From Casuarina equisetifolia (taxonomy: Eukaryota > Streptophyta > Magnoliopsida > Fagales > Casuarinaceae), in NCBI GenBank assembly GCA_028551475.1, contig CM052355.1:23215580-23279579 (forward strand): a DNA stretch of 64,000 bases. Direction: 5' to 3'. The notes under the pieces are model-generated. The model made no database searches and had not been told where the DNA came from. It worked only from the letters and a program-made list of their open reading frames with translations. Below are positions 9,882-20,821 of this stretch, piece after piece. A program made the translations under genes and the position numbers. The stretch's first letter is position 1; each line of letters begins with the position of its first letter.

Positions 9882-10506
9882 GGAACTTTTTAAGTAGTAT
9901 AGACCTAGCAAGCTTGTTAACCAATATGGGGAGCTAACTAAGCTCAAATAGCATGCCACAATAAAAGAATACCAAACTCAATATACACGGCTCTTATTGC
10001 ATGCTAATGTATTGACTAAAGATCAACAAGTTGTTGGTTTTATTAGTGGTCTCAAAGACCACTTATGAATTGATGTCACAGCTTATGGCCCAATGATGCT
10101 TTCATCAACCATGAACTTGGCTAAGTTATATGACACAAAAACATTCATCTATAGGGGTGGACCCTCAAGTTAGTTTAAAAGGACCAAAGTTGCTTCAATG
10201 GGAACTAGATGACCATAGCTTCCTATTAAGAAACTGACCCTAGCAAAACTAGCTAAAGGGTGTGCAAAGGGCCTCTACTTTAATTATGATGAGAAGTTTG
10301 AGCTTGGCCATAGATGCAAACATTTTTTTTTTCTTCGAAGCTTCGGAACCGATGGAGGAACTTGAACTAATAATAGTAGTGGAATATGCCCTTGAGTGGA
10401 AAAACCCTATCGAAGAAGATGAATAATGGCCAAAGATATCAGTACAGACCATTTGAATGTCTAATACATCATAGTCTATCCAAGTTACAAGCCAAATAGC
10501 CAACGT
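9882..10506 (+). pseudogene. gypsy P gag, 3' part, to the protease start
   Basis: Continues the gag cut at 3689: LVNQYGELTKLK, 'IKEYQTQYTRLLLHANVLT', VVGFISGLKDHL, MNLAKLYDTKTF. A zinc knuckle follows with CFN(C to Y)DEKFELGHRCK near 10263-10310, and then an acidic stretch (MEELELIIVVEYA). The last recognisable part (QVTSQIANV) matches the residues just before the gypsy protease DSG motif. Beyond about 10506 the sequence changes to the purine-rich body of a TGATAAC-type LTR. Many stops; not functional. Confidence 0.78.
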
Positions 10507-11340
10507 GTAGAATAGGCAACGTGTAAAATAGAAGGAGACATGAAGAAAAAAGAAAAAGAAAAAAAGGCAATGTGTACAATAGAAGGAAAAAGACAAAAGG
10601 GACAAAAAAAATAAAAGAGGTATGAATTGTGAAGAGAGAATCTAGGGCATGCCACACAAAACAAGATAAAAAAAAAAGGAGCAACATAAATTGTGAGAAG
10701 GGTGTGCCACACAAGAAAAGAAAAAAAAAAAAGAGAAAGGTGGGTGCGGCCAAGATCAAGGAAGAGGGAAAGAAAATCAAAAAGAAAAAAGAGAGGCATG
10801 ACAACTTCCCTATGCTTTATACAATTCTTGATTTTAGGTTTGATTTTGTAGGAGTTTTGCAGAGAATTTTTGAAGAAAGACAATATGGTGACAACTTTCA
10901 TGTTTTTTATTTAAGATGTTTTGCTTAATTTCTACCATTATTTTGGTTTATTATTGCATTATATTCTAATTTTCTTTTGTTAAAGTGAAAATGTAACATA
11001 ACTATGATGATGTGAATTTTATAAGTTTCTATGCCTCACAAAATATTTTATTTATGTGAGTTATATATTATTATGCTTAATGCTTTTAAGTGATTGGCCA
11101 TCACTTGAATGATTTAATATGCATGTTTAAGACTAAAAGGTAATAATATGTAGTTGTTTCTTATAATATATAACCATGAATTAAATATAGATAAACATAT
11201 ACCATGTTGTTTGTGTGGCTTTTGGTGATAAGATAATCAAAAGATTGATTATAAACCAAGAATGTTCATAGATTTTAATGCACTTTATTTATTTCAATTT
11301 ACATAGAGATATAGTGAATTAATAAATGAAGTAGGTTTAC

Positions 11341-12028
11341 TAATGCGTTTCGTGTTGGGCAATTGAGTGAGCTTTGGATTTTAGAGAGATTGGAGCAAAA
11401 TAATAACAGGAAAATTTAGAAATATAAAGGGCTAGAAAGGTAAAGACTAGAAAATAAAATACTAAAATGTAAAGATAGTAATTTAAATGCAGAAATTAAA
11501 ATAGCTGGAATGTAAAAGGCTAGAAAGTAAGAGCATGAAATTTAAAGGCAAAGCTTAAAGAAAACGAAATTCAATGACTTTTCCAATCTCAAAAGTTCTG
11601 CTTACAACTGAAATAACAATGTCTTTAAATAGACAACTAAACCTAATGCTAGAACAATTAAGAATACTCAAAACCTGAGTCTGGTAGGTTTAAGGAAAAT
11701 AAAAACTAACCAATTAAGATCTTGAACAAATTAGGCATAGGATCCCAACAAATTAGGGACCTTAAAATAGTAAGAATTCTAATAGGAATAGAAACTCTAG
11801 ATAATACGAATCCTGACAGGAATGGAAACTCTAGATAGTATGAATCCTAACAAGAATAAAAACTTAAGATAGTATGAATCCTAATAGGAATGGAAACTCC
11901 AGATAAGTCAGACTTCTTCTGTATGGGCTTGGCTCCAATGAATTGCATTGTAGCCCCAATTTTTTGTCACATGAATCAACAAAACTTTGGCTTTCTCTTT
12001 ACCTTGGCCTTTGGGCTTGCCCACATCA
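11341..12028 (+). mobile_element. solo LTR of the 'TGATGCG' family, copy a (nested in an LTR)
   Basis: 688-bp insert with ends TAATGCG…CACATCA (TG decayed to TA at the left). Perfect 5-bp target duplications TTTAC lie at 11336-11340 and 12029-12033. Removing it restores the host LTR reading 'gtaggtttactatacctggacatagg', as seen in the other TGATAAC copies. It contains a four-unit 34-bp tandem array. Related copies are at 33361-34036 and about 58930-59666. Confidence 0.88.
11775..11910 (+). repeat. 34-bp tandem array (about 4 units) in LTR copy a
   Basis: Units read like 'aatcctgacaggaatggaaa' plus 'ctctagatagtatg', repeated four times with a few changes each. The related LTR at 58930-59666 has about six units. 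Confidence 0.85.
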
Positions 12029-12401
12029 TTTACTATACCTGGACATAGGATAGTATATAAATTAGAAGATTCTATTATCACATAAGTATTATCATTCTTG
12101 TAGGCATAAACTATGGAAATTCATATCTAGTAGTTATGATGAAATTAGATGCCCTAACATATTTCTCTTAGTGATCTTTCTTAGTTTGATTTAATTTCAT
12201 TTAGTCTTGAAATTTTGTCTTGCAAATCTTTAATTTTAATTCAACATCAACTTTCTTTTGATTTGCTAGATAAATTTTAAAATTAGTTCATTATTAGTAC
12301 TTAATTAGTCTAGTATTCACCAATCTTTGTAGACTGATACACTTTCTTATTATTATATTGTTTGTTTGACATGTTCATTTGCATTTAAAATTCACCAAAC
12401 A

Positions 12402-13137
12402 GTTGAATTCTAAAATGTGAGAGATTCTTTTTTATTTAACCCAATGAAGGAGGAGCAAAAAATTGAATATACAACCCATCATTTTGAGGAAAAGTTGATT
12501 AATGGTTCCAAGCCTTCCAAGTTAACCACCCAATACTTAGGTTGTTGGACTTTTTTAGTATGGTTTGTTGATGATTTGGGCTTAAGAGCAAGGTGAAGTC
12601 ATTGGAGAACTTAAGAAGTTAAATTAGGTTAGATTAATGGGAAATTACTAGGAGCAATTCGAAACCTTAAAACCTTGGATGTTAACAACAATTCAAGGAT
12701 TATTAGACAACTACTTTAAAGAGACTTTTTTAGAAGGCCTCAAGGAGGAACTAAAGAATGCAACTCGTAATCTCAAACCATAAGATTTGGATCAAGCCAT
12801 TGAGTTGGCTTGTCTACAAGAGATAATGTTGAGAGCAAAGAACAAGGCACCTCGACCAACCTACAAACAAACTTTTGGGACCTCAAAAGCCTTTCCTTGG
12901 TCCCCCAGTGGAGAGATGTGGCATGGCTAAAGATAGTCCAAAAGGTTCCAAATTAAATCTTCCTTAAACTTTTCCTATATGAAAAATGACCTATGTAGAA
13001 ATGTCAACTTAAAGGGCTAAAGGATTGTGCTTTAATTATAATGACAAGTATACTCACAAACATCAATGTAAGCCAAAACAATTATACATGATGACTAGAG
13101 AAGATGAAGAGGAAAAGGAAGCATAACCAGTGAAATA
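12402..13137 (+). pseudogene. Ty3/gypsy Q gag fragment
   Basis: A different gypsy family from P. Readable pieces: SKPSKLTTQYL, GELKKLN, EQFETLKP, 'NYFKETFLEGLKEELKNAT', DLDQAIELACLQEIML, and a zinc knuckle RAKGLCFNYNDKYTHKHQCK (near 13014-13073). In the knuckle the second Cys is Tyr. Stops and frameshifts are frequent. It is cut on the left by the LTR ending at 12401 and on the right by the 5' LTR of copia C at 13138. Its pol tail and 3' LTR are probably those at 26388-27153. Confidence 0.72.
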
Positions 13138-13804
13138 TGTTGGAATATGAGAAAATTTATAATGATTTTGATTAAGGATAATATGCAAATTCAACGTGAT
13201 AAAATCATAGAGTATTCTAGCATGATAATATGTGCTTATTAAGGAAAATATTGTTTCTTGTCCATTGAGTGTTCATGAAAGAAAGTATTCATGTGGCTAT
13301 ATTAAATTATATTTGGAGGAATATTGCATTATATGGTTCAATGAAAATAATTATGGAAATACTTTTTAAGGCATTTATGCATATTTTTATGAACTAAATA
13401 CTTTAAGAATATTCTTTGTGTTTGTTTAGATTTAACAAAGGCCAAAATGATGGAGTTGGACCAAGCTTAACATATAAGCTTATCTAATTTAGAAAGCCTA
13501 AGTCCACGTGTTGAAAGAGTTAGACTGCAATATGATCAAATGGGAAGTTTACTTAAAAAGGATGTCACAAGGTAAGGTGATAAAATTTGGAAGGGAGATT
13601 GTGGCTCTTGCTTATCCAAGTATTTCAAAAAGGCTTCAAATTAGGCTTATTTTCTCAGGCTCTTACAAATCCATCATCAATAGAGGACAAAGAAATTAAA
13701 TGCAAAAGGAGAAAAAAACTCTACATAGGGTACATGATTATTTGATCACTTAACTAAATGGTGTCATGTAAGGGCACTCTCTAAGAACCTTCGAGAGACA
13801 AAAC
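13138..13804 (+). repeat. 5' LTR of copia C, first part
   Basis: Begins TGTTGGAATATGAG exactly where the gypsy Q gag stops, and runs to the AAAAC target site of element B (13800-13804). The rest of the same LTR continues at 22437. The joined LTR is about 1.5 kb. Assignment rests on the primer-binding site and copia gag that follow the second part; no second LTR of C is in the window. Confidence 0.65.
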
Positions 13805-15405
13805 TATTGAGTTTTATGACCTAACAAGAAGGGGGGTTGAATTGTTGTTGTACTAAACAATCCTTTTCTTTCTAAAATCTAACAATAACTTTAACAATTT
13901 GTATAATAGTAATAATATGCAAATAGAAATATGTAATCAAGGAAAGGACAAGAAAAGAAACACCCAATTTACCACAATGGTTCGACACTCTATCTTAGAG
14001 TCCTACATCCACCCTTTTTTCCTTCAATCAAACTAATTGAAGTCCCCTTTACTCAATCTAATTAGGAGAACACGTTTTCCCTAATCTAACTAATCCCTTC
14101 TCAAGAAATTACCACATCCGAGTACAGATAGTGATCAAAGGATCATATACAATAGCAAATCCCCAAATAATATGTCAATATATGGGATATTGCTGATAAG
14201 AGGAGCTATTTAAACAAATATATCAAGATACAAAGCTCCTAATACGAAATCCCCAAATTGGTGAAATTAGGGTTTTGGATTTTCCTCAAGATTTATGTGC
14301 AAAAATGTTTATAAGTGAAATCAGCATATAAATAATGTTATACAAGCTATAATTGATGATATTCTCAAAGATTGAACCAAATAATCAACTATCACCAAAA
14401 GCTTGTAAACCACAAAAATGATGTATGATCTCGAATCAGATGTTAGGCAAGCTGAGTAGATTATCTTCACAAAGAAAAATGCTTCAAATAGATGTTACTC
14501 ATCAATCAATCCCTTCATGAACACATCTCCTTTAAATAGAAGCAAATCTAGGGTTTTCTATTTGAGTCAAACTTGAACCATAGCCTTCTATCTGTTAGGA
14601 ATAGTAGACTGTCCATCAAATCAGCTTCATTTCACCTTTTTGATTCAAAATCCGACCGTTCTGACAACCCATCTCCTCTAGATTTGTTCCGTTGGAGCTT
14701 CAGTGCTTGAGAGAGAGACGAAGGCAACGTCAGGGTGAGAATGATGCGGTTAAGGCTTGACCCCTCGAGAGATAAGCGTCTCTTATGTGCCCTTAAGTGA
14801 GACGACGTCATAGCCAGCAAGCGTACCGAGAAGGGTTCTGTTGTGATCAAGACAACACCGTAATGGAGATCTCAGATAATGATCAATGCGATACCATAGT
14901 GGAAACGGGATCAGGTAGGTTGACGTGAACTTGGGCCGCACCTATGTTCTCATAATCCAACAGCCACAGTCCAGTCTAGTAATACTATATATATTCAGCA
15001 TGTGTACCCGGTCCAATATCAACATGATCCAATGTCAATACATTTGTAATGTATTGCATATATTAAACTTAAGCTCACATATTTTTCCTGCAATTTCACC
15101 AACCAAGTATCATATTCCTAAAATATATTAAAGTATACTTGATAGTTCTTGAGGAAATATTTAGATAAACAATGTATTTAAATAATCAACATTTATTTGA
15201 ATATATGTAACAAATACTTTAAAAGTATATTTTATAAGAGAATGTAGGAACCTAGTTACTTTATAATATCATTAATTGATATTATAATTTGTACACCTTT
15301 TACTTCCTATAGTTTTGCTTTTTACACATTTAGAAAAACATATTTTGAGAATTGATATTTTTCAAGAAAATATTTTCAGTCACAACAAAACCCTATTTTC
15401 TAACA
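13805..15405 (-). repeat. 3' LTR of copia B
   Basis: On the plus strand it begins TATTGAGTTTTATGAC (TG decayed to TA) and ends TTTTCTAACA. It matches 20822-22431 throughout. Short open frames inside (14632-14850, 14925-15131) have counterparts in the other LTR copy but show no protein motif. Confidence 0.92.
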
Positions 15406-15420
15406 ATCTCCCCCTTTTTT
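15406..15420 (-). promoter_or_regulatory. polypurine tract of copia B
   Basis: On the minus strand 'aaaaaagggggagat' lies directly upstream of the 3' LTR, the site for plus-strand DNA priming. Confidence 0.85.
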
Positions 15421-15884
15421 GATGATAACAAAATATATTTCAATAGTATCACACATGTCATCAAATATCAATTATGTTTTTCAAAAGGAACACAACTCAA
15501 CATTGCATCATAGATACATCTTTATGATCAAACGCATGTCTCCTATGCATGTGACTAGCAAAGTTCGAAAGTTTGTATAGAACATGCAGAAATTTTGTTA
15601 AACAGGGGTGATATGTATATGTATCCCACATTCTGCACTGATAGTCAGAAATGAGACTTCACATGTGCACACTATTCTCTCCCCCTTTTTGTCATAAGCA
15701 AAAAGAATAATTATGCAAGTGAGCAGGAGAAGATACAGTAAAAAAAATGAGTAGGTAGCAATGGAATGGAGAGAAAAGTAGGGTATTGACCGGAGGCTGT
15801 ATGAGTGAGATTAGAGCCGCTCCCCCTCAAATCGAGTAATGTGAAGAACAAATTAAAAACAGAAAGATAGCAGTAATAAGCAAT
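15421..15884 (-). other. 3' non-coding region of copia B
   Basis: About 460 bp between the end of RNase H and the polypurine tract. SIRE elements often hold an envelope-like frame here; none is visible. It has several pyrimidine-rich runs (for example near 15680 and 15820). Confidence 0.6.
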
Positions 15885-16560
15885 TTAAAGGTTTTCAGGA
15901 AGTAACATGCCAAGTTCTTGTCTAAGAGCATAAAATTTATCCTTTGGTAAAGGTTTGGTTAAAATATCAGCAATTTGCTGATCAATACTCACAAATTCAA
16001 GCATAATATCTCCTTTTTGAACATGATCACGAATAAAATGATGTCTAATTTCTATATGCTTTGTTTTAGAGTGCTGAATAGGATTCTTAGTGAGATTTAT
16101 AGCACTTGTGTTATCACATTTTAGTGGTACTCTATGTGATAAGATTCCATAGTCTTCCAACTACTGTTTCATCCATAAGAGTTGAACACAACTACTGGCA
16201 GCAGCAATATATTAGGCTTCAGTAGAAGAAAGAGCTACACAGTTTTGTTTCTTGGAGTGCCAAGAAATAAGCATATTTTCAAGATAATGACATCCACCAC
16301 TTGTACTCTTCTTATCTAGTTTGCAACCAACATAATCAGAGTCACTAAATACATGCAAATCTAGAATGGTGTCTCTAGGGTACCAGATTCCTAGGGAAGC
16401 TGTGTCTCTAAGATATCTAAATATCCTCTTAACAACAAATAAATGTGGTTCTTTAGGATTGGATTGACATCTAGCATATAGACACACATTAAACATGATA
16501 TCATGCCTAGATGCAGTTAAGTATAATAAAAAGATCATACCACGATACAGTTTTGTATCT
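15885..16560 (-). pseudogene. copia B RNase H
   Basis: The C-terminal part of the polyprotein. Readable motifs in order: YARCQSNPKEPHLFVVKRIF, SDSDYVGCKLDKKSTSGGCH, SWHSKKQNCVALSSTEA, then stops at two places (Glu to stop in EA*Y, Gln to stop in KQ*LEDY). It continues with CDNTSAINLTKNPIQHSKTK, HIEIRHHFIRDHVQKGD, ADILTKPLPKDKF. The single-base stops are of the GAA/CAG to TAA/TAG kind. Without them the domain is well kept. Confidence 0.88.
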
Positions 16561-17400
16561 ACACTAATTCCATCTTCATCATTAGATAATGATAAAGAAG
16601 TGCTCATTGGTGTGTTCATTGGTTTAGAATCATGCATCTTGTATTTCTTGAGCAATTCATTTGTGTATTTGGTTTGACTTATAAAAGTCCCTTTGTTGGT
16701 TTGTTTGATTTGTAACCCAAGAAAGTATGTTAATTTACCCATCATACTCATTTCAAATTCACTTTGCATGCATGCAGCAAATTCTTCACATAATTTTGAG
16801 TTAGTAAAGCCAAACACAATATCATCAACATATATTTAAACAATCAAAATTTCTTTTCCTTTGTTCTTTATAAATAATGTGTTATCCACTTTTCCTTTTA
16901 TGAAATCATGATTAATTAAGAATGAACTTAATTTATCATACCAAGCCCATGGAGCTTGTTTCAAACCATATAAAGCTTTTGATAATCTAAAGACGTGGTT
17001 TGAATAAATTGGATCTTCAAATCCGGGTGGTTGTTCAACATATACTTCTTCTTTTATAATACCATTCAAAAATGCACTTTTAACATCCATTTGAAATAAG
17101 GTAAAGTTCATACTGCAAGCAAATGCAAGTAAAATCCGAATAGCTTCCAATCTAGCTACAGGTGAAAATGTTTCATCATAGTCAATTCCTTTTTCTTGAC
17201 TATATCCTTGTGCTACTAATCTAGCCTTATTTCTAGTGATGGTACCATTTTCATCTAGTTTGTTCCGAAATACCCATTTTGTACCTATGACCGGATGATC
17301 CTTTGGTCTAGGAACTAGGTTCTAGACCTTGCTTCTTTCAAACTGATTCAATTCTTCTTGCATAACAAGAAGCCAGTTTTCATCCTCAAGAGCTTCATCT
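16561..17400 (-). pseudogene. copia B reverse transcriptase
   Basis: RT_2 domain with the landmarks [76 protein letters not shown], catalytic YVDD at 16821-16832 followed by IVFG, then FEMSMMGKLTYFLGLQIKQ. The 'EQPPGFED' and 'SEFEMSMMG' wording is typical of the SIRE/Maximus lineage. A TAA replaces the usual CAA just before IYVDD, and a TAG replaces TGG at 17321 (KV*NLVPRP). The catalytic core is otherwise intact. Confidence 0.9.
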
Positions 17401-18345
17401 ACTTTCTTAGGCTCTACTTGAGATAAAAAGGCTTGATGTTCACATGTGTTGTGAACCTGAGACCTTGTGCTTACTTTAACATTTGGATCACCTATAATGT
17501 GATTGTGATCTACTTCATTTCTAGCTCTAGGGAAGGAGGGTTCTCTAGTTTTGGCCTCCCCTTCAACTTCAGCCCTATTTGGAACATTTTTAGTTCCATC
17601 ATTTGCTTCGGTCTCTAGAACACCTTGGCATTCATCCTTAAACTTAACATGAATTGACTCTTTTACAACTAAAGTGCGTTTATTAAATATTCTATATGCT
17701 TTACTTATGTGAGAGTATCCAAGAAATATTCCTTTATCACTTTTGGAATCAAATTTTCCAAGTGATTCCTTTCCATGTTTCAAGATAAAACATTTACTTC
17801 CAAAAACATGAAAATATGAAATGTTTGGTTTCTTTCAAAGAATAACTCAAAGGGTGTCTTTTTCAAAATAGGTCTTATTAATGCACAATTTGAGATATAG
17901 TAGGTAATGTTTACAGCTTCTCCCCAAAAGTGTTTTGGAAGATTGTATTCACACATCATAGTTCTAGCCATCTCTTGAAGTGTTCTGTTTTTTCTTTCAA
18001 CAACACCATTTTGTTATGGTGTTCTAGGAGCTGAAAAGTTGTGTGATATACCATTTTTTGAACAAAATTTTTCAAACAGTTGGTTTTCAAATTCTCCACC
18101 ATGATCAGTCCTTATTTTTACAATTGAAAAAACTTTTTCATTTTGAATCATTTTACAAAATTCAACAAACTTTTCAAAAGCTTCATCTTTCCTAGCAAGC
18201 ATATATGTCCATGTGAATCTAGAATAGTCATCTATAATAACTAAGACATATTGTTTACCATTCAATGTTGTTGTTCTCATAGGACCGAAAAGGTCCATGT
18301 GTAGTATTTCTAATGGTCTAGATGTGCTCACTACAAGCTTCGATT
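17401..18345 (-). pseudogene. copia B integrase and linker
   Basis: rve core: ILHMDLFGPMRTTTLNGKQY, VIIDDYSRFTWTYML, IRTDHGGEFENQLFEKFC, then TP-stop-QNGVVERKNRTLQEM, LPKHFWGEAVNITYYISN. All three catalytic acidic residues (D, D, E) are present. One CAA to TAA stop (near 18014) and a frame change near 17780 break it. The C-terminal part (ESLGKFDSKSDKGIFLGYS, AYRIFNKRTLVV) and a variable linker (to 17400) lead into RT. Confidence 0.88.
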
Positions 18346-18960
18346 TGAAGCTGCTTTATGTGTGTTTGCCCTTAATGCATGCTTCACATATTCTATTATT
18401 ATTGAATTCTAGAGAAGGAAGCCCTTTTACTAAATTGTACTTATACAATTTTTCTATCAATCTTAGACCCGCATGTCCTAGCTTTCTATGCCATAACCAA
18501 GCATCAATATTTCTATTTACAACCAAACATGTTTGTTTAATATTCATCTTGCTCAAATCAAGCACATAGATATTGTCTTTCCTTTTTCCAACAATTTTAT
18601 GATCAGCATACTCAACAAGATAGCTTTCTTTTCCAAATTTTATTTTGAACCTTTTATCACACAATTGACTTATGCTAAGTAAGTTAAATTTTAGCTCATC
18701 TACAAGCAGTACTTCGAATATGAGTAGGGTGTTAGAGTTACCTATTGTTCCCATTCCTCTTATTCTTCCTTTGGAGTTATCTCCAAAAGATACCGTACCT
18801 CCATTTTTCAACTCAAGTGTTGAGAAGAGATCCCTCATCCCAGTCATGTGTCGAGAGCATCCGCTATCCAGAATCCACATGTTCTTGAGCTTTTCTTTCC
18901 TTATCCGTGCCTTCATTTCCTCCAGAAACAAATTTAATTGTTAGAGTGCTTGGTACCCTT
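18346..18960 (-). pseudogene. copia B aspartic protease and GAG-pre-integrase
   Basis: An open frame (18356-18931) with an intact active site, WILDSGCSRHMTGMRDLFST (DSG near 18858-18870), then VSFGDNSKGRIRGMGTIGN and FNLLSISQLCD. The pre-integrase zinc-binding region reads AWLWHRKLGHAGLRLIEKLY and CEACIKGKHT. This is the best-kept protease in the window. It would cleave the polyprotein in the particle. Confidence 0.9.
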
Positions 18961-20760
18961 TTTACTTTAGGTCCATGAGTGTTAGTTTGACTTAGATTCT
19001 TGTCATTCTTAGGCAACTAAAGTTTCTTTACTTTGTAGGCCTTTCTAAGTCTTATGGGACATTTATCAAAATCATGACCAAAATAACTACAGAAGGAGTA
19101 TTTATTTTTATGCAGCGGAATTGAACCTTCTCTTTCCTTAAAGAATTGAGTAAATGATTTTGATTTATCATTCAATTTATACCCTAGTCCCACTTTATCA
19201 TATATACCTCTTTGAGAATTTAGAATTCTATCTAACATGCGACTACCATTTGTGAATTTCTGTAATAGCAAGTTACTTGCATCAAGTTTTGATTTCAAAT
19301 CACAGTTTTCTTTTTCTAGTTCACGGATTCTATTTTTAGGATTTTTAGCACACACATGTGAATTCTTTTTTTCATGTATTTCAATATCAAAAGATGCACT
19401 GACAGCATATAAGGTTTCTGTTCCTAATTGCATGTTTTCAGATTTTTCTTGTTTTTCATACATATCATTCATACACGTATCATACTTCATATATGCATTG
19501 GCAGAAATAACAATGTCATCAGTCAAAGAGATCACGGCATTTTTCTTTTCAATTTGATCTTCATATGCAATAGGTTCTGTACTCTGTTCGTCAATACAAT
19601 CATTTTTTGTACAGAAGTCAAATGTTCCTATTTTTCAAATTTATTTTTTGCTTTTAACTTTTTGTATTTATCTTTTAATTTATTCATATATTCAACTAGA
19701 TCAGAGAATGCAGTTTCTAATCCAGAATTTATTTGAAGAGACAGTTCAGAATCATTTACCTCATGATCTTCTTCCTCAAGAGTTGCTGTTGCGATTAGAC
19801 ATAGATGTGCAACCTCTTTTTGAGTTTCTTCATCAGATGAGGAGTTGTCATCATCCCAGGTAGCAATCATTGCTTTCTTTTTGTTCTTGCTATTTCTCTT
19901 CTTGATTGTCTGACAATCAATCTTGATATGTCCTAGTTTCCTGCATTCATAGCACACATTCTCCTTAAGTTCATTTGATTCTTTTCTCCTATTTTGCCCT
20001 ATGTTTTTTTTTAAGCCTTTTCTTAGAAATTTTCTAAACCTTCTAACTATAAGGGCTACTTCATCATTTTCTGACTCTTCTTCTTCAACTTTTTCAACCT
20101 TTACTTTAAGTGCAAGTGATTTTCTGTTTTCTTTTTCTTTCTCTCTTCTCATAAGTTGCATTTCATGAGTCTTAAAAGAACCTAGCAGATCATCTAAGGT
20201 CAGCACCTCTAGATCATGAGCTTCTTCTATGGCCATCTTTTTAGGATCCCAACTCTCGGGTAGGGATACTAACATTTTTCTTACCATTTCCTTATTTGTA
20301 TAGGTTTTTCCTAATAATTTCAGTTCAGAAATAATTTCAGTAAACCTACCAAACATATCACTAATAGTTTTAGGATCTTTCATAACAAATAATTCATAGT
20401 CATGTGTAAGCATATTGACCTTAGAAGACTTTACCTTTTTAGTTCCTTCATAAATGACCTCTAACTTGTTCCAAATTTCTTTACCAGTAGTGCAAGTGGA
20501 TACTTTGTTAAACTCATGTGCTATAAGACCACTATAGATCATATTCATGGAGTTAGCATTTAACCTCATCAATTTAGCTTCATTTTTTGACCATTCATCA
20601 GTTTTAGGTAATGTAATACCCTTCTTGATTACTTGCCAAGCTTCTGGATCTTGACCTATTATAAAGACTTACATTAATTGTTTCCAATGCCTAAAATTAA
20701 TACCTAAAACAAGGGAGGTTTATTAAACCCCGTAACAGCTAACCCTTTTTCAGAGGCCAT
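18961..20760 (-). pseudogene. copia B gag
   Basis: Starts at ATG 20760 (MASEKGLAVTGFNKPPLF). A frameshift and a stop lie in the next 60 bp, then GINFRHWKQLM, FIIGQDPEAWQVIKKG and a long open part from 20572 to 19628. That part carries NMIYSGLIAHEFNKVSTC, MFGRFTEIISELKLLGK, LLGSFKTHEMQLMRREKEKE and the zinc knuckle CYECRKLGHIKIDC (near 19912-19953). The C-terminal third (19017-19535) has a coiled-coil-like segment (IRELEKENCDLKSKLDASN) and a degenerate second knuckle (CSYFGHDFDKC). Large two-knuckle gags are usual in the SIRE lineage. Confidence 0.88.
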
Positions 20761-20802
20761 AATGTGGATCTACTCTAGGATGTTAGTCCTTTCAATTAGA
20801 GA

Positions 20803-20819
20803 ACTTGGCTCCGATGCCA
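20803..20819 (-). promoter_or_regulatory. primer-binding site of copia B
   Basis: On the minus strand 'ttggcatcggagccaag' follows the 5' LTR after two bases and resembles the tRNA-iMet site TTGGTATCAGAGCC. Confidence 0.8.
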
Positions 20820-20821
20820 AT

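Larger units (their letters stand above)
10507..12401 (+). mobile_element. 5'-truncated 'TGATAAC' LTR, copy 2 (carries a nested solo LTR)
   Basis: From about 10800 the sequence follows copy 1 and copy 5 to the shared end '…ttcatttgcatttaaaattcaccaaaca' at 12401. The TGATAAC start is missing. The first ~300 bp (10507-10800) are purine-rich low-complexity DNA with short repeated motifs (ccaacgtgtagaatag, gcaacgtgtaaaatag and ggcaatgtgtacaatag). The left flank is gypsy P and the right flank is gypsy Q, so one side has probably been lost by deletion. Confidence 0.75.

Noticed and set aside
10249..10928. Overlapping long open frames rich in Phe (minus strand) or Lys (plus strand)
   Set aside because: They are produced by purine-rich low-complexity DNA in the body of an LTR and at the end of a gypsy gag; no domain and no codon pattern of a gene.
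9882..13137. Gypsy P and Q gags as one element
   Set aside because: Each has its own zinc knuckle and different capsid wording; the gag order would repeat. Two families fit better.
14632..15131. Open frames of 68-72 codons in the LTR of copia B, with matching frames at 21658-22157
   Set aside because: Both lie at the same place in the two LTRs, so they are copies of the same DNA. Conservation reflects recent LTR identity, not coding, and no motif is visible.
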